Source of the DNA: an uncultured Muribaculaceae bacterium
GTDB lineage: Bacteria; Bacteroidota; Bacteroidia; Bacteroidales; Muribaculaceae
DNA: 40,437 bases
NCBI GenBank assembly: GCA_910583675.1
Contig: CAJTYH010000027.1
Location: 1 to 40,437, forward strand
Reading direction: 5' to 3'
Under the pieces are notes generated by a model. That model was given only the letters and a program-made list of their open reading frames with translations. It had not been told where the DNA came from and searched no databases. The position numbers and the translations under genes were made by a program. Positions 32,384 to 40,222 of this stretch are shown piece after piece. Within the stretch, counting starts at the first letter, position 1. The number at the start of each line of letters is the position of its first letter.

Positions 32384-33412
32384 ATGGATAAACAGAATCC
32401 TGTAACCATACTTGGGATAGAGTCAAGTTGCGATGACACCTCTGCTGCCGTCATTCGCGACGGCATCCTGCTCAGCAATGTGATAGCGAGCCAGAGCGTG
32501 CATGAGGAGTTCGGGGGAGTGGTGCCTGAGCTGGCTTCCCGTGCACACCAGCAGAACATAGTTCCGGTGGTGGATGCTGCCTTGAAGCGTGCGGGGGTGG
32601 ACAAGAAAGAGCTTTCCGCGATAGCGTTCACACGAGGCCCCGGCTTGTTGGGCTCGCTGTTGGTGGGAACTTCTTTCGCCAAAGGTCTGTCTTTGGGACT
32701 GCGTGTGCCTATAGTGGACGTAAATCATCTGCATGGGCATGTATTGAGCCATTTCGTGCGACGCAATCCCGATGACCGTGTTCCCACGTTCCCTTTTCTC
32801 TGCTTGCTCATATCGGGTGGCAATTCACAGATAATACTTGTAAGGAATTACAATGACATGCAGATCCTCGGCCAGACAATTGACGATGCCGCGGGTGAAG
32901 CGTTCGACAAATGCGCCAAGGTGATGGGACTTCCTTATCCCGGGGGGCCGCACATAGACAGGCTTGCGCAGGAAGGCGATGCAGGAAAGTTCAAGTTTGC
33001 CAAGCCCCATATACCGGGTCTGGATTATAGCTTCAGCGGATTGAAAACATCTTTCCTTTATACCATTCGCGACGGATTAAAGGAAAATCCGGATTTCGTA
33101 AAGGAAAACATGGCCGATCTCGCCGCTTCCCTTCAGCGCACGATAATAGAGATATTGCTTGACAAGCTGCGCAAGGCTGTCAGGCAAACCCGGGCACGCA
33201 CCGTGGCGATAGGAGGAGGAGTATCGGCAAATTCCGGCGTGCGTGCGGCAGTGGAGCAATACTGTGCGCAGGAGGGGCTTGAGGCGTTCATCCCCGAGCG
33301 AGTGTTTACTACCGACAATGCAGCCATGGTGGCTATCGCCGGATATTTCAAGTATCTGGACAGCGATTTCTGTCCTTATGACCTTGCGCCGTTCGCGCGT
33401 GTCACAGTCTGA
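32384..33412 (+). CDS. tsaD: tRNA N6-adenosine threonylcarbamoyltransferase TsaD
   Basis: TsaD transfers threonylcarbamoyl to A37 of ANN-decoding tRNAs, working with TsaB and TsaE. From ATG 32384 the 342-residue protein starts MDKQNPVTILGIESSCDDTS, the universal TsaD/Kae1 N-terminus. It carries the metal-binding HLHGH motif, LLISGGNSQI, DDAAGEAFDK, YPGGP, DYSFSGLKT and the C-terminal IGGGVSANSGVR and TDNAAM motifs. Frames opening upstream at 32354 need a TTG start and are less likely. cinA begins 11 nt after its stop, indicating one transcript. Confidence 0.97.
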   Translation: MDKQNPVTILGIESSCDDTSAAVIRDGILLSNVIASQSVHEEFGGVVPELASRAHQQNIVPVVDAALKRAGVDKKELSAIAFTRGPGLLGSLLVGTSFAKGLSLGLRVPIVDVNHLHGHVLSHFVRRNPDDRVPTFPFLCLLISGGNSQIILVRNYNDMQILGQTIDDAAGEAFDKCAKVMGLPYPGGPHIDRLAQEGDAGKFKFAKPHIPGLDYSFSGLKTSFLYTIRDGLKENPDFVKENMADLAASLQRTIIEILLDKLRKAVRQTRARTVAIGGGVSANSGVRAAVEQYCAQEGLEAFIPERVFTTDNAAMVAIAGYFKYLDSDFCPYDLAPFARVTV

Positions 33413-33423
33413 TTTGAAGGGTT

Positions 33424-34662
33424 ATGGATGTTTCAGTCATAGTTATAGGAGACGAACTGCTGATAGGGCAGGTCGTTGATACCAATTCCGGCGACATAGC
33501 CCGTATGATAACCCCCTACGGTTGGAATGTGAGGGAGGTCAAGACGGTGCATGATGATGCCTCGGCGATTCGAGAGGCCATAGGGGATGCTCTTTCCGTG
33601 AGCGACATAGTGTTGACTACAGGGGGGCTTGGGCCTACCAAGGACGATATTACCAAGGCGATCTTGTGCGGGATTTTCGGTGGCGGCATGCATCTTGATG
33701 AAAGCGTGCTTGCGAACGTCAACGATATTTTCCGTAAGCGTGGGTTGCAGATGAACGAGCTTACACGATCACAGGCTATGGTGCCTGATGCATGCAGGGT
33801 GCTTCCCAATGATCTTGGTACCGCTCCGGTAATGTGGTTTGAGCGTGGCGGCAAAGTGTTGGTGGCGATGCCCGGCGTGCCGTTTGAGACACGGCACGCG
33901 TTCAGTCGGCATGTCCTTCCAGCTCTTCTTGAGCGTTTTGGGGATCGGTCTGTCATTGAACACCGTACATATGTGGTTGTAGACATTTCTGAAAGTGCGC
34001 TGGCCGAACAGCTTTCGGAGTGGGAAGATGCCCTTCCCGCCGGTTTCCATCTGGCATATCTGCCACAGGCCGGATACATACGGCTGCGCATAGACGCGGT
34101 GGGTGCTTCCCGTGACACTCTTGTCGGCACGTTGGAGGAACTTTTGTGCTCCCTGAAGAAGATCGTGGGTGACAGGATACTGTGCGAGGAGGACTTGCTT
34201 CCAGAGCAGATGCTCATGCGTCTTTTGAATGATCACGGTCTGACGATGGCTACAGCCGAAAGCTGCACCGGGGGCAACATTGCCCATCGCATGACCATGC
34301 TTCCGGGGGTAAGCGATGTCTTCAAAGGAGGAGTGGTGGCATATTCCAACGATGTGAAAATGCACGTTCTCGGTGTGAAGCGGCAGACCCTTGACGCATA
34401 TGGAGCCGTATCCGAACAGACAGCCATTGAGATGGCCAAGGGGGCTTCTGCTGCCTTGGGAGCGGATGTGGCTGTGGCAACCTCCGGGATCGCAGGGCCG
34501 GGAGGGGGATCTGCCGAGAAGCCTGTGGGGACGGTATGCATGGCTGTGGCAACTCCCGAGGGTGTATCCTCCACGACACTTCATCTTCCCGGGGATCGCT
34601 CGCGTGTCATTGACCGTGCGTCTACCATGGCGCTCATACGGCTTGTGCTTGCTCTCCGATAA
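33424..34662 (+). CDS. cinA: CinA-family nicotinamide-nucleotide amidase
   Basis: CinA proteins recycle pyridine nucleotides by deamidating NMN. The 412-residue product has the full two-domain form. The N-terminal MoaB/MogA-like domain carries GDELLIGQVVDTNSGDIARM and TTGGLGPTKDD. The C-terminal amidase domain carries ATAESCTGGNIAHRMTMLPG, FKGGVVAYSNDVK and ATSGIAGPGGGSAEKPVGTV. The SCTGG serine is the expected catalytic residue. It is translationally close to tsaD (11-nt gap) and ends in a bidirectional hairpin shared with the convergent OmpA-family gene. Confidence 0.95.
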   Translation: MDVSVIVIGDELLIGQVVDTNSGDIARMITPYGWNVREVKTVHDDASAIREAIGDALSVSDIVLTTGGLGPTKDDITKAILCGIFGGGMHLDESVLANVNDIFRKRGLQMNELTRSQAMVPDACRVLPNDLGTAPVMWFERGGKVLVAMPGVPFETRHAFSRHVLPALLERFGDRSVIEHRTYVVVDISESALAEQLSEWEDALPAGFHLAYLPQAGYIRLRIDAVGASRDTLVGTLEELLCSLKKIVGDRILCEEDLLPEQMLMRLLNDHGLTMATAESCTGGNIAHRMTMLPGVSDVFKGGVVAYSNDVKMHVLGVKRQTLDAYGAVSEQTAIEMAKGASAALGADVAVATSGIAGPGGGSAEKPVGTVCMAVATPEGVSSTTLHLPGDRSRVIDRASTMALIRLVLALR

Positions 34663-34687
34663 GCCGATAGATATATAGAGAGATACG

Positions 34688-34737
34688 ACAAACGCCGCAG
34701 GGATCGCATTGAAGCGTACTCTGCGGCGTTTGTGTTT
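34688..34737. terminator. Bidirectional terminator between cinA and the OmpA-family gene
   Basis: A 13-bp perfect stem (ACAAACGCCGCAG, 34688-34700, with 34721-34733) lies between convergent genes. Confidence 0.85.
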
Positions 34738-34754
34738 ATGTGGTAACTCGGTGA

Positions 34755-35456
34755 TTACTGGAGTGTACCGTTGTTGGCTGCATTGATCATGTTCTGGTCT
34801 GCCGTGATGTAGATTTCTACGCGGCGGTTCTGTGCACGTCCTGCAGCAGTGTCGTTTGATGCTACATAGTTGGCCATGGGAATGCCTTGAGCCTGCAGAC
34901 GGGTGGGAGCGATGCCGCTGTTTGCAAGGAAGCTCTCTACGGCGGCTGCACGTCCGTTTGCTACTCGTGTATTTACCTCAAGTGAACCCGTGTTGTCGGT
35001 GTATCCGTAGATCTGCACATTGGTATTGGGGTTCTGTTTGAGCGAATTGGCGAACTGTGCAAGCTCGGTCTGTGCGTTGCTGCTGAGGGTAGTGCCGTTG
35101 GTCGGGAAGAGGATACCGCCGGGGAATGTTACCTTTATGGCCTGGAGACCGCGGTCGTCCTGTACGGTTTCCACGTCGGCGTTGGCAAGCTGTTCCTTGA
35201 GCTGTTCAGCCTGTTTGTCCATTTTCTTGCCGATAAGTGCACCGGCACCTGCGCCTACTGCAGCACCTATTGCAGAGCCGATGGCAGCGCCCTTGCCGCC
35301 TCCGATTATGGCACCAACACCGGCACCGAGGGCTCCGCCCCCTCCACCTCCGATGAGTGCGCCTTTACCGGTATTCGTCATGGAGCTGCAGCCTGTAAGA
35401 AGCATTCCTGCAGCTACGATTGCGCAACATAGTGTCTTGAATGATTTCATATTCAA
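34755..35456 (-). CDS. OmpA-family lipoprotein with glycine-zipper segment
   Basis: The lipoprotein (233 residues, or 231 from the second Met) has a lipobox LLTGC. A Gly/Ala-rich glycine-zipper region (about 30-77, IGGGGGGALGAGVGAIIGGG and repeats) follows, then a short helical linker (KKMDKQAEQLKEQLANAD). The C-terminal OmpA/MotB peptidoglycan-binding domain (about 105-220) includes NVQIYGYTDNTGSLEVN, RVANGRAAAVESFLANSGI and GRAQNRRVEIYI, with the Asp and Arg that contact diaminopimelate. It probably tethers the outer membrane to peptidoglycan. It resembles the YiaD type. It has its own promoter on the minus strand. Confidence 0.92.
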   Translation of the reverse strand: MNMKSFKTLCCAIVAAGMLLTGCSSMTNTGKGALIGGGGGGALGAGVGAIIGGGKGAAIGSAIGAAVGAGAGALIGKKMDKQAEQLKEQLANADVETVQDDRGLQAIKVTFPGGILFPTNGTTLSSNAQTELAQFANSLKQNPNTNVQIYGYTDNTGSLEVNTRVANGRAAAVESFLANSGIAPTRLQAQGIPMANYVASNDTAAGRAQNRRVEIYITADQNMINAANNGTLQ

Positions 35457-35500
35457 AAACTGTTATTAAGTTAATAGTGTTAATTTTAATGACGATGGTG

Positions 35501-35531
35501 CAAAGATAAGCAATTTCTCGTGAGTTGCCAA
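35501..35531 (-). promoter_or_regulatory. Promoter of the OmpA-family gene
   Basis: On the minus strand TTG (35531-35529), a 20-nt spacer and TATCTTTG (35508-35501) match the consensus, with a short leader of about 40 nt. Confidence 0.8.
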
Positions 35532-35641
35532 ACGTGAGATTCCTCAGTAATGGATGCGAAAAATTATCTTTCACCTACATATTCATACAACAATTGAACG
35601 GATTTTGTTGGTTCGGGGAGCCAAAAAATGAAGTTCCGGAA

Positions 35642-35671
35642 TTGGAGTTTGAAAAATATTCCGTAAATTCG
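35642..35671 (+). promoter_or_regulatory. Possible promoter of the EamA transporter
   Basis: TTG (35642-35644), a 19-nt spacer and TAAATTCG (35664-35671) are one mismatch from the consensus -7. Apart from this and the divergent promoter, the 35457-35786 gap holds no convincing gene. Confidence 0.45.
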
Positions 35672-35786
35672 CAATGTGATTTTCGGCACTTTATAAACCC
35701 GTTTTTCCGTAAGTGCTTGATAAATCGCGGTAATATGGGCATTGATTTTTTTATATGTCCGGAATGATTATATCAGATGGCTTCGT

Positions 35787-36743
35787 ATGGCACCCGTAAC
35801 ATGGAATCTTAACTCGCAGAAGTCAAAATTCATCTGCCACTTGGGCGCGCTTATAGCAGTGTCTATGTGGGGAGCATCTTTTGTAAGCACCAAGGTTTTG
35901 GTAAACAACTCGCTCGGCCCGGTAGAAATATACATCTACCGTTTTGTCATGGCCTATCTTCTGGTGCTTGCGGCCTGTCACAAGAAAATATTGGCTGACA
36001 ATTGGCGCGACGAACTGCTTTTTGCCGTTTGCGGCCTGTGTGGCGGCTCCATATATTTCATAGCCGAGAACAATGCCGTGAATTACACCCGGGTATCGGA
36101 CGTTTCCATGATCACTACGTTGTCCCCCTTGCTTACGACGTTGCTTATCGGTGCACTTTATCGCTCGGAGCGCCCCGGCAAATGGACATATATAAGTTCC
36201 CTGATAGCTTTTATGGGTGTGGGATGCATAGTCTTCAAGGATGGCTTTTCGATCGGTCATGACAACGGCCCGGATGAATTGAGCGCTACCGTAGGTAATT
36301 GCCTTGCACTTGGAGCGGCCTTTTCGTGGGCTATATATTCCGTAGTGTTGCGCAAGCTCAATGTCACGTATACTGCTCAGTTCATTACCCGCAAGACATT
36401 TTTCTATGGGCTTGTCACTGCGTTGCCTTTCTGGATCATCTCTCCAGAGCCGATAACTCCCGTTTCGGTGCTCCTGAAGCCTGAGGTGCTCGGCAATCTG
36501 CTGTTTCTGGGTCTGGTATGCTCCATGTTGGCTTATCTGCTGTGGGCGGCGGTGATGAACCGTCTTGGAGCCATCGTTACCAACAACTATCTTTACGTGC
36601 AGCCGATCTGTACCATGGTCATAGCCGCCATACTTTTCCCCGATGACCCGATCACGCTTATGGGATGCTTCGGTGCGCTGCTGATCGTCGGTGGCCTCTG
36701 GTTCGGGGACTACATGACAAACCGCACCGCCCGCAAGCTCTGA
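35787..36743 (+). CDS. EamA/DMT-family transporter
   Basis: It is a drug/metabolite-transporter superfamily exporter with about ten membrane helices in two EamA halves. From ATG 35787 it is 318 residues. Half one has LGALIAVSMWGASFVSTKVLV, EIYIYRFVMAYLLVLAAC and VSMITTLSPLLTTLLIGALY...YISSLIAFMGVGCIVF. Half two has GNCLALGAAFSWAIYSVVLRKL, LLFLGLVCSMLAYLLWAAVMNRLGAIVTNNYLYVQPICTMVIAAILF and CFGALLIVGGLWFGDYM. The substrate is unknown. The frame extends 15 codons upstream to a TTG at 35742, which is unlikely to be used. Its stop precedes repeat copy R1 by 13 nt. Confidence 0.9.
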   Translation: MAPVTWNLNSQKSKFICHLGALIAVSMWGASFVSTKVLVNNSLGPVEIYIYRFVMAYLLVLAACHKKILADNWRDELLFAVCGLCGGSIYFIAENNAVNYTRVSDVSMITTLSPLLTTLLIGALYRSERPGKWTYISSLIAFMGVGCIVFKDGFSIGHDNGPDELSATVGNCLALGAAFSWAIYSVVLRKLNVTYTAQFITRKTFFYGLVTALPFWIISPEPITPVSVLLKPEVLGNLLFLGLVCSMLAYLLWAAVMNRLGAIVTNNYLYVQPICTMVIAAILFPDDPITLMGCFGALLIVGGLWFGDYMTNRTARKL

Positions 36744-36755
36744 TTCCCCACCTCT

Positions 36756-36871
36756 TTGGCGGGCATCTCCGAAGCCCGAATCATCAATCACATCTACGCC
36801 TCCCCACATTTCGCGCCTGTTCGGCGCTCCATGCGGGGATAAGATTTCACGCGCCTCCTTTGGAGGCTTGA
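36756..36871 (+). repeat. Repeat copy R1 left of the LRR cassette
   Basis: This 116-bp element starts TTTGGCGGGCATCTCCGAAG and ends CCTCCTTTGGAGGCTTG, itself a small palindrome. It contains CCCCACATTTCGCGC and TTCGGCGCT. It matches R3 (40096-40194) in direct orientation almost base for base, except for about 17 nt missing from R3. It matches R2 (39930-40070) in inverted orientation. No transposase or coding function is seen. Confidence 0.85.
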
Positions 36872-37398
36872 TATGAACGGAAATCAAACGGAAAGGCGGA
36901 AAGGAATATATTATGTCGGAAAGGTTGCCATGGTTGCCGGCATGTTTTCTAATTGTTCTATAATTGAGAATAGTCAAAGGGGAATAGGCAAAATTGTGTT
37001 TTAGAGCATGTTCCTCGAAAATTAACATTTTAATATAGCCCCAACAATTACATTTTTTAGTAACTTTGCACATGACTCGCGAAGCGTCATGGAGATGACG
37101 CTCTGTGTCAAATTTTGTACTAAAAGGTGTTATTGAAATTTTATCTTCGTAATTCAAACTTGGTCGTTAGAATTCTGCATGAAGATGAGATTGGCAATAG
37201 CACCTGCATCAGTTGCTTATACCCTGTCGTGACTGACAGATTATATTGCAATATCGGTGTGGGGCTATTGTTTTATCCATGCAGAAAGGTAGACCAAGAC
37301 CTGAATTACGGATAAGACAAGATACAATCCTCACACCTTTTTTATGTTCAATCGCTTAGAGTTCCATAGGGGATTGAGGAACACACATTGATGTACAC
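36872..37398 (+). promoter_or_regulatory. Long leader and promoter region of the LRR cassette
   Basis: A -7 element TAACTTTG lies at 37061-37068, with no good TTG at the expected spacing. RNA starting near 37075 would have a leader of about 325 nt. An 8-bp hairpin AGCGTCAT (37083-37090) with ATGACGCT (37095-37102) and a GGAG loop sits near its 5' end. No gene could be supported; a 62-codon frame at 37127-37315 has no recognisable content. Confidence 0.5.
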
Positions 37399-37650
37399 AT
37401 GAAGGAATTAAACCAAATCGAGTACGAAAACCTGCGGGAATCCGGCGCAAGGCTAATTGGCCGCGTAATTCCATATGATGCTTCTGCAGGCATCATCTAT
37501 TACATGGTGTCGCCCGAACAACAAAACTTCTGTGCCACGGAAATCCTTGACACGTTGTTTCTGACACATGCACCACTTCACGGCCAGTTTGACGTAATCC
37601 GCCATTGGACAACTCCCGAAGTAGTAACCATCAATTACAATGAGCCATGA
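37399..37650 (+). CDS. Small hypothetical protein coupled to the LRR gene
   Basis: The 83-residue product (start MKELNQIEYENLRESGARLI) is soluble, without signal peptide or membrane segment, and mildly acidic. I do not recognise a family. Its stop overlaps the LRR start by 4 nt (ATGA at 37647-37650), so the two are probably translationally coupled. That overlap, and the absence of a competing frame, support it as a real gene. Nothing in its sequence identifies a chaperone, regulator or adaptor role. Confidence 0.65.
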   Translation: MKELNQIEYENLRESGARLIGRVIPYDASAGIIYYMVSPEQQNFCATEILDTLFLTHAPLHGQFDVIRHWTTPEVVTINYNEP

Positions 37651-39593
37651 GAACCACCACACTCAAATCCCACCTGCTTGCCGTCCTAATGCTGTTGACA
37701 GGCATAAGCGCATTCGCCTACGATTTCGAATATGAGGGTCTCTACTACAACATTCTCTCAGAAGAAGACAAAACTGTGGAAGTAACCTATCAGAAGTGCT
37801 TAATCGGCCCCACCTATAGCTATTGTAATCCTGCGGCGATTGGAAACGTTGAAATCCCTTCAAAAGTTTTATTCAAGAGTAAAACATACCATGTAATTGC
37901 AATTGGTATTTACGCTTTCAGAAACGATGAAGGATATGGAAATAGGCTAACTTCCGTGACGATTCCCAACTCTGTGACCTCAATCGATCATATGGCTTTC
38001 AAGGGGTGTTCAGACTTGATAGATATACACGTTGATAGTGACAATCAATACTATAGTTCAATAGATGGTATACTATTCAATAAGGATGTCACTATTTTAA
38101 TTAAATGTCCGGAAAAAAAGGAATTAGTAGTTATCCCAAATTCTGTGACCTCCATCGGTTATATGGCTTTCTACTATTGCCGCGGCCTGACCTCCTTGAC
38201 GATCGGCAACTCAGTGACCTCCATCGGTGACGAGGCTTTCTACGGTTGCAACCGCCTGACCTCCTTGACGATTGGCAACTCTGCCTCCATCGGTCGCGAG
38301 GCTTTCTGCGGTTGCAGCCGCCTGGCCTCTGTAACGATTGGCAATTCCGAAACGATTGGCAACTCTATGGCCTCCATCGGTTATATGGCTTTCTGCGGTT
38401 GCACCGGCCTGACCTCCGTAACAATTGGCAACTCAGTGACCTCCATCGGTAACTATGCTTTCTCCGGTTGCACCGGCCTGACCTCCGTAACGATCGGCAA
38501 CTCTGCCTCCATCGGTAATCGTGCTTTCTTCGGTTGCAGTGGCCTGACCTCCGTAACGATTGGCAATTCCGAAACGATTGGCAATTTTACTGCCTCCATC
38601 GGTGACGAGGCTTTCTGCGATTGCAAGAGTCTGACTTCCGTAACGATCGGCAACTCAGTGACCTCCATCGGTGACCGGGCTTTCTCCGGTTGCAGCGGCC
38701 TGACCTCCTTGACGATCGGCAACTCAGTGACCTCCATCGGTGACTATGCTTTCTACTATTGCCGCGGCCTGACCTCCTTGACGATTGGCAACTCTACCTC
38801 CATCGGTAACTATGCTTTCTGCGGTTGCAGCCGCCTGGCCTCTGTAACGATTGGCAATTCCGAAACGATTGGCAACTCTATGGCCTCCATCGGTCGCGAG
38901 GCTTTCTCCGGTTGCGAGAGTCTGACTTCCGTAACGATCCCGAACTCAGTGACCTCCATCGGTCGCGAGGCTTTCTCCGGTTGCAAGAGTCTGACTTCCG
39001 TAACGATCCCGAACTCAGTGACCTCCATCGGTGACTGGGCTTTCTCCGGTTGCAGCGGCCTGACCTCCTTGACGATCGGCAACTCAGTGACCTCCATCGG
39101 TAACTATGCTTTCTCCAATTGCCACCGCCTGACTTCCTTGACGATCCCCAGCTCTGTGATCGCCATCGGATCGTTCGCTTTCGCCTCCAGCTTCTTCTCC
39201 TCCATCTATTGTCAGGCTCTCACACCGCCACTCAACTCCATATATGGAACAGCAACAGACCCCATTTTTAATGGTAGTACTTATGAGTATGCTAAATTAT
39301 ATGTGCCGATAGGATGTCGGTATGCTTATAAGAAGGCATTTCTGTGGAAATCATTCTGGAATATTGAGGAGATGGATTTCAGCGGCATCAATGAAGTTGC
39401 GGCAGAGGATATAGGTATTTTTGTGCAGGATGGAGTTGTCCACATTGACAATGCCGATGAGAACACATTGGTTGAAGTGTTTGATATTTCCGGTAAGAAC
39501 GTCTATAGGGGGTATGACAATGTGGTTTCTGGACTTGCCAAGGGCATCTATGTCGTGAGAATATGCGGGAATTCAACTAAAATAGCGCTCTGA
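37647..39593 (+). CDS. BspA-like leucine-rich-repeat surface protein with T9SS C-terminal domain
   Basis: This 648-residue exported protein has a signal peptide (MRTTTLKSHLLAVLMLLTGISAFA). An N-terminal beta region follows (DFEYEGLYYNILSEEDKTVEVTY). About 16 LRR_5 (BspA/Treponema pallidum-type) repeats run from about residue 105 to 515, with consensus LTSVTIGNSVTSIGDxAFSGC. Unit length is mostly 23 residues, with repeated alternation of 22- and 29-residue variants, the long ones carrying an extra ETIGNS-type block. The last ~70 residues (VEVFDISGKNVYRG, LAKGIYVVRICGNSTKIAL) fit the T9SS sorting domain (TIGR04183 type), so export through the Por system encoded at 3.8-10.9 kb is likely. BspA-like proteins often bind host matrix or other bacteria. 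Its base-level repeats suggest recent expansion. Confidence 0.9.
   Translation: MRTTTLKSHLLAVLMLLTGISAFAYDFEYEGLYYNILSEEDKTVEVTYQKCLIGPTYSYCNPAAIGNVEIPSKVLFKSKTYHVIAIGIYAFRNDEGYGNRLTSVTIPNSVTSIDHMAFKGCSDLIDIHVDSDNQYYSSIDGILFNKDVTILIKCPEKKELVVIPNSVTSIGYMAFYYCRGLTSLTIGNSVTSIGDEAFYGCNRLTSLTIGNSASIGREAFCGCSRLASVTIGNSETIGNSMASIGYMAFCGCTGLTSVTIGNSVTSIGNYAFSGCTGLTSVTIGNSASIGNRAFFGCSGLTSVTIGNSETIGNFTASIGDEAFCDCKSLTSVTIGNSVTSIGDRAFSGCSGLTSLTIGNSVTSIGDYAFYYCRGLTSLTIGNSTSIGNYAFCGCSRLASVTIGNSETIGNSMASIGREAFSGCESLTSVTIPNSVTSIGREAFSGCKSLTSVTIPNSVTSIGDWAFSGCSGLTSLTIGNSVTSIGNYAFSNCHRLTSLTIPSSVIAIGSFAFASSFFSSIYCQALTPPLNSIYGTATDPIFNGSTYEYAKLYVPIGCRYAYKKAFLWKSFWNIEEMDFSGINEVAAEDIGIFVQDGVVHIDNADENTLVEVFDISGKNVYRGYDNVVSGLAKGIYVVRICGNSTKIAL
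38120..39190 (+). repeat. Tandem 66-87 bp DNA repeats encoding the LRR units
   Basis: Near-identical DNA units carry the words CCTCCATCGG, GGCTTTC and GGTTGCA and start CTGACCTCC. Some neighbouring stretches are identical over more than 40 nt. The units are coding, directly adjacent and without spacers, so this is not a CRISPR array. Confidence 0.9.
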
Positions 39594-39595
39594 TT

Positions 39596-39877
39596 ATGAC
39601 AAGTTACATTGATAAAGTAAAGAAGCTGGTTTCGGATGAAATCAAACAAAACGGGCGTTTCTGTCATCACGGAAAATCCGACATACAAATGTCGGACATT
39701 CACATGATTGATCCGTTTAATATGGACGAGAACGGTCATATAACATTCAATGGTTCATGTCAATTGACCATTGAAACCATTGGAAATCTGACCAGGTTTG
39801 CTCTGTTCTCAGGAACAGCGAATTTCAGCAACGATAAGGTTGAGTTGCAAAATCCCATTCGAGTGGATTTCAGATAA
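39596..39877 (+). CDS. Small hypothetical protein downstream of the LRR gene
   Basis: The 93-residue product starts MTSYIDKVKKLVSDEIKQNG, a helical segment, then becomes beta-rich (GHITFNGSCQLTIETIGNLTRFALFSGTANF). It has no signal peptide or membrane helix. The start lies 2 nt after the LRR stop, so it is almost certainly co-transcribed and coupled. I recognise no family. It may act with the LRR protein or the 83-residue protein, but the sequence gives no direct clue. Confidence 0.65.
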   Translation: MTSYIDKVKKLVSDEIKQNGRFCHHGKSDIQMSDIHMIDPFNMDENGHITFNGSCQLTIETIGNLTRFALFSGTANFSNDKVELQNPIRVDFR

Positions 39878-39929
39878 TTCGCACATCTGTTGTTCAATAC
39901 GGTGGTGTGCCAATATCGGCATTTCCCTG

Positions 39930-40070
39930 CAAGCCTCCGAAGGAGGCGTATGAAGTTTTAGCCCCGCATCAAGCGCCAATTTTGAGCGCATTTCAACGTC
40001 CCAAAATTGGCGCGAGGTGTGGGGATTCTCGGATGCGTCCCACCCAAACCGGCTTCGAAGATGCCGGCCA
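39930..40070 (-). repeat. Repeat copy R2, inverted, right of the LRR cassette
   Basis: R2 is an inverted relative of R1 and R3. Read on the plus strand it begins CAAGCCTCCGAAGGAGGCG, continues with GCCCCGCAT and GTGGGGA, and ends GGCTTCGAAGATGCCGGCCA, each matching the reverse complement of R1. It contains an extra 41-nt insert with a perfect 12-bp inverted repeat, GCGCCAATTTTG (39973-39984) and CAAAATTGGCGC (40002-40013). With R3 it forms a large inverted pair. Confidence 0.8.
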
Positions 40071-40095
40071 AGTTTGCCATCAAATCTGATAGTCA

Positions 40096-40194
40096 TTTGG
40101 CGGGCATCTCCGAAGCCCGAATCATCACTCACACATACACCTTCCCCACATTTCGCGCATGTTCGGCGCTTCATGCGCCTCCTCCGGAGGCTTG
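40096..40194 (+). repeat. Repeat copy R3, direct, right of the LRR cassette
   Basis: R3 repeats R1 in the same orientation: TTTGGCGGGCATCTCCGAAG, GCCCGAATCATCA, CCCCACATTTCGCGC, GTTCGGCGCT and the closing CCTCCGGAGGCTTG. It lacks the GGGGATAAGATTTCACG segment of R1 in the middle, but has a similar CGGGGA just after the end. Confidence 0.85.
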
Positions 40195-40222
40195 CGGGGA
40201 ATTGCAGATTTTATCATTCTGG

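Noticed and set aside
33516..34584. Overlapping minus-strand frames of 233 and 271 codons
   Set aside because: They are antisense to cinA, which has all its motifs on the plus strand.
35525..35767. An 80-codon plus-strand frame before the EamA gene
   Set aside because: It overlaps two promoter candidates and looks like random AT-rich coding.
35823..37157. A 444-codon minus-strand frame
   Set aside because: It runs antisense through the EamA transporter and repeat R1, has no recognisable domain, and its composition is explained by the opposite strand.
38453..39097. Repetitive minus-strand frames of about 95 codons
   Set aside because: These are mirror frames of the LRR repeats.
38120..39190. 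Possible CRISPR-like repeat array
   Set aside because: Units are directly adjacent, in frame, and encode a clear LRR consensus; there are no unique spacers and no cas genes.
39809..40174. A 121-codon minus-strand frame and a 60-codon plus-strand frame (39907-40089)
   Set aside because: Both are produced by repeats R2 and R3; a similar peptide arises from R1 in the opposite setting, showing it is repeat-derived.
36756..40194. Insertion sequence or transposon with its own transposase
   Set aside because: No transposase, integrase or recombinase gene is present between the repeats; only a non-autonomous or purely repetitive element can be supported.
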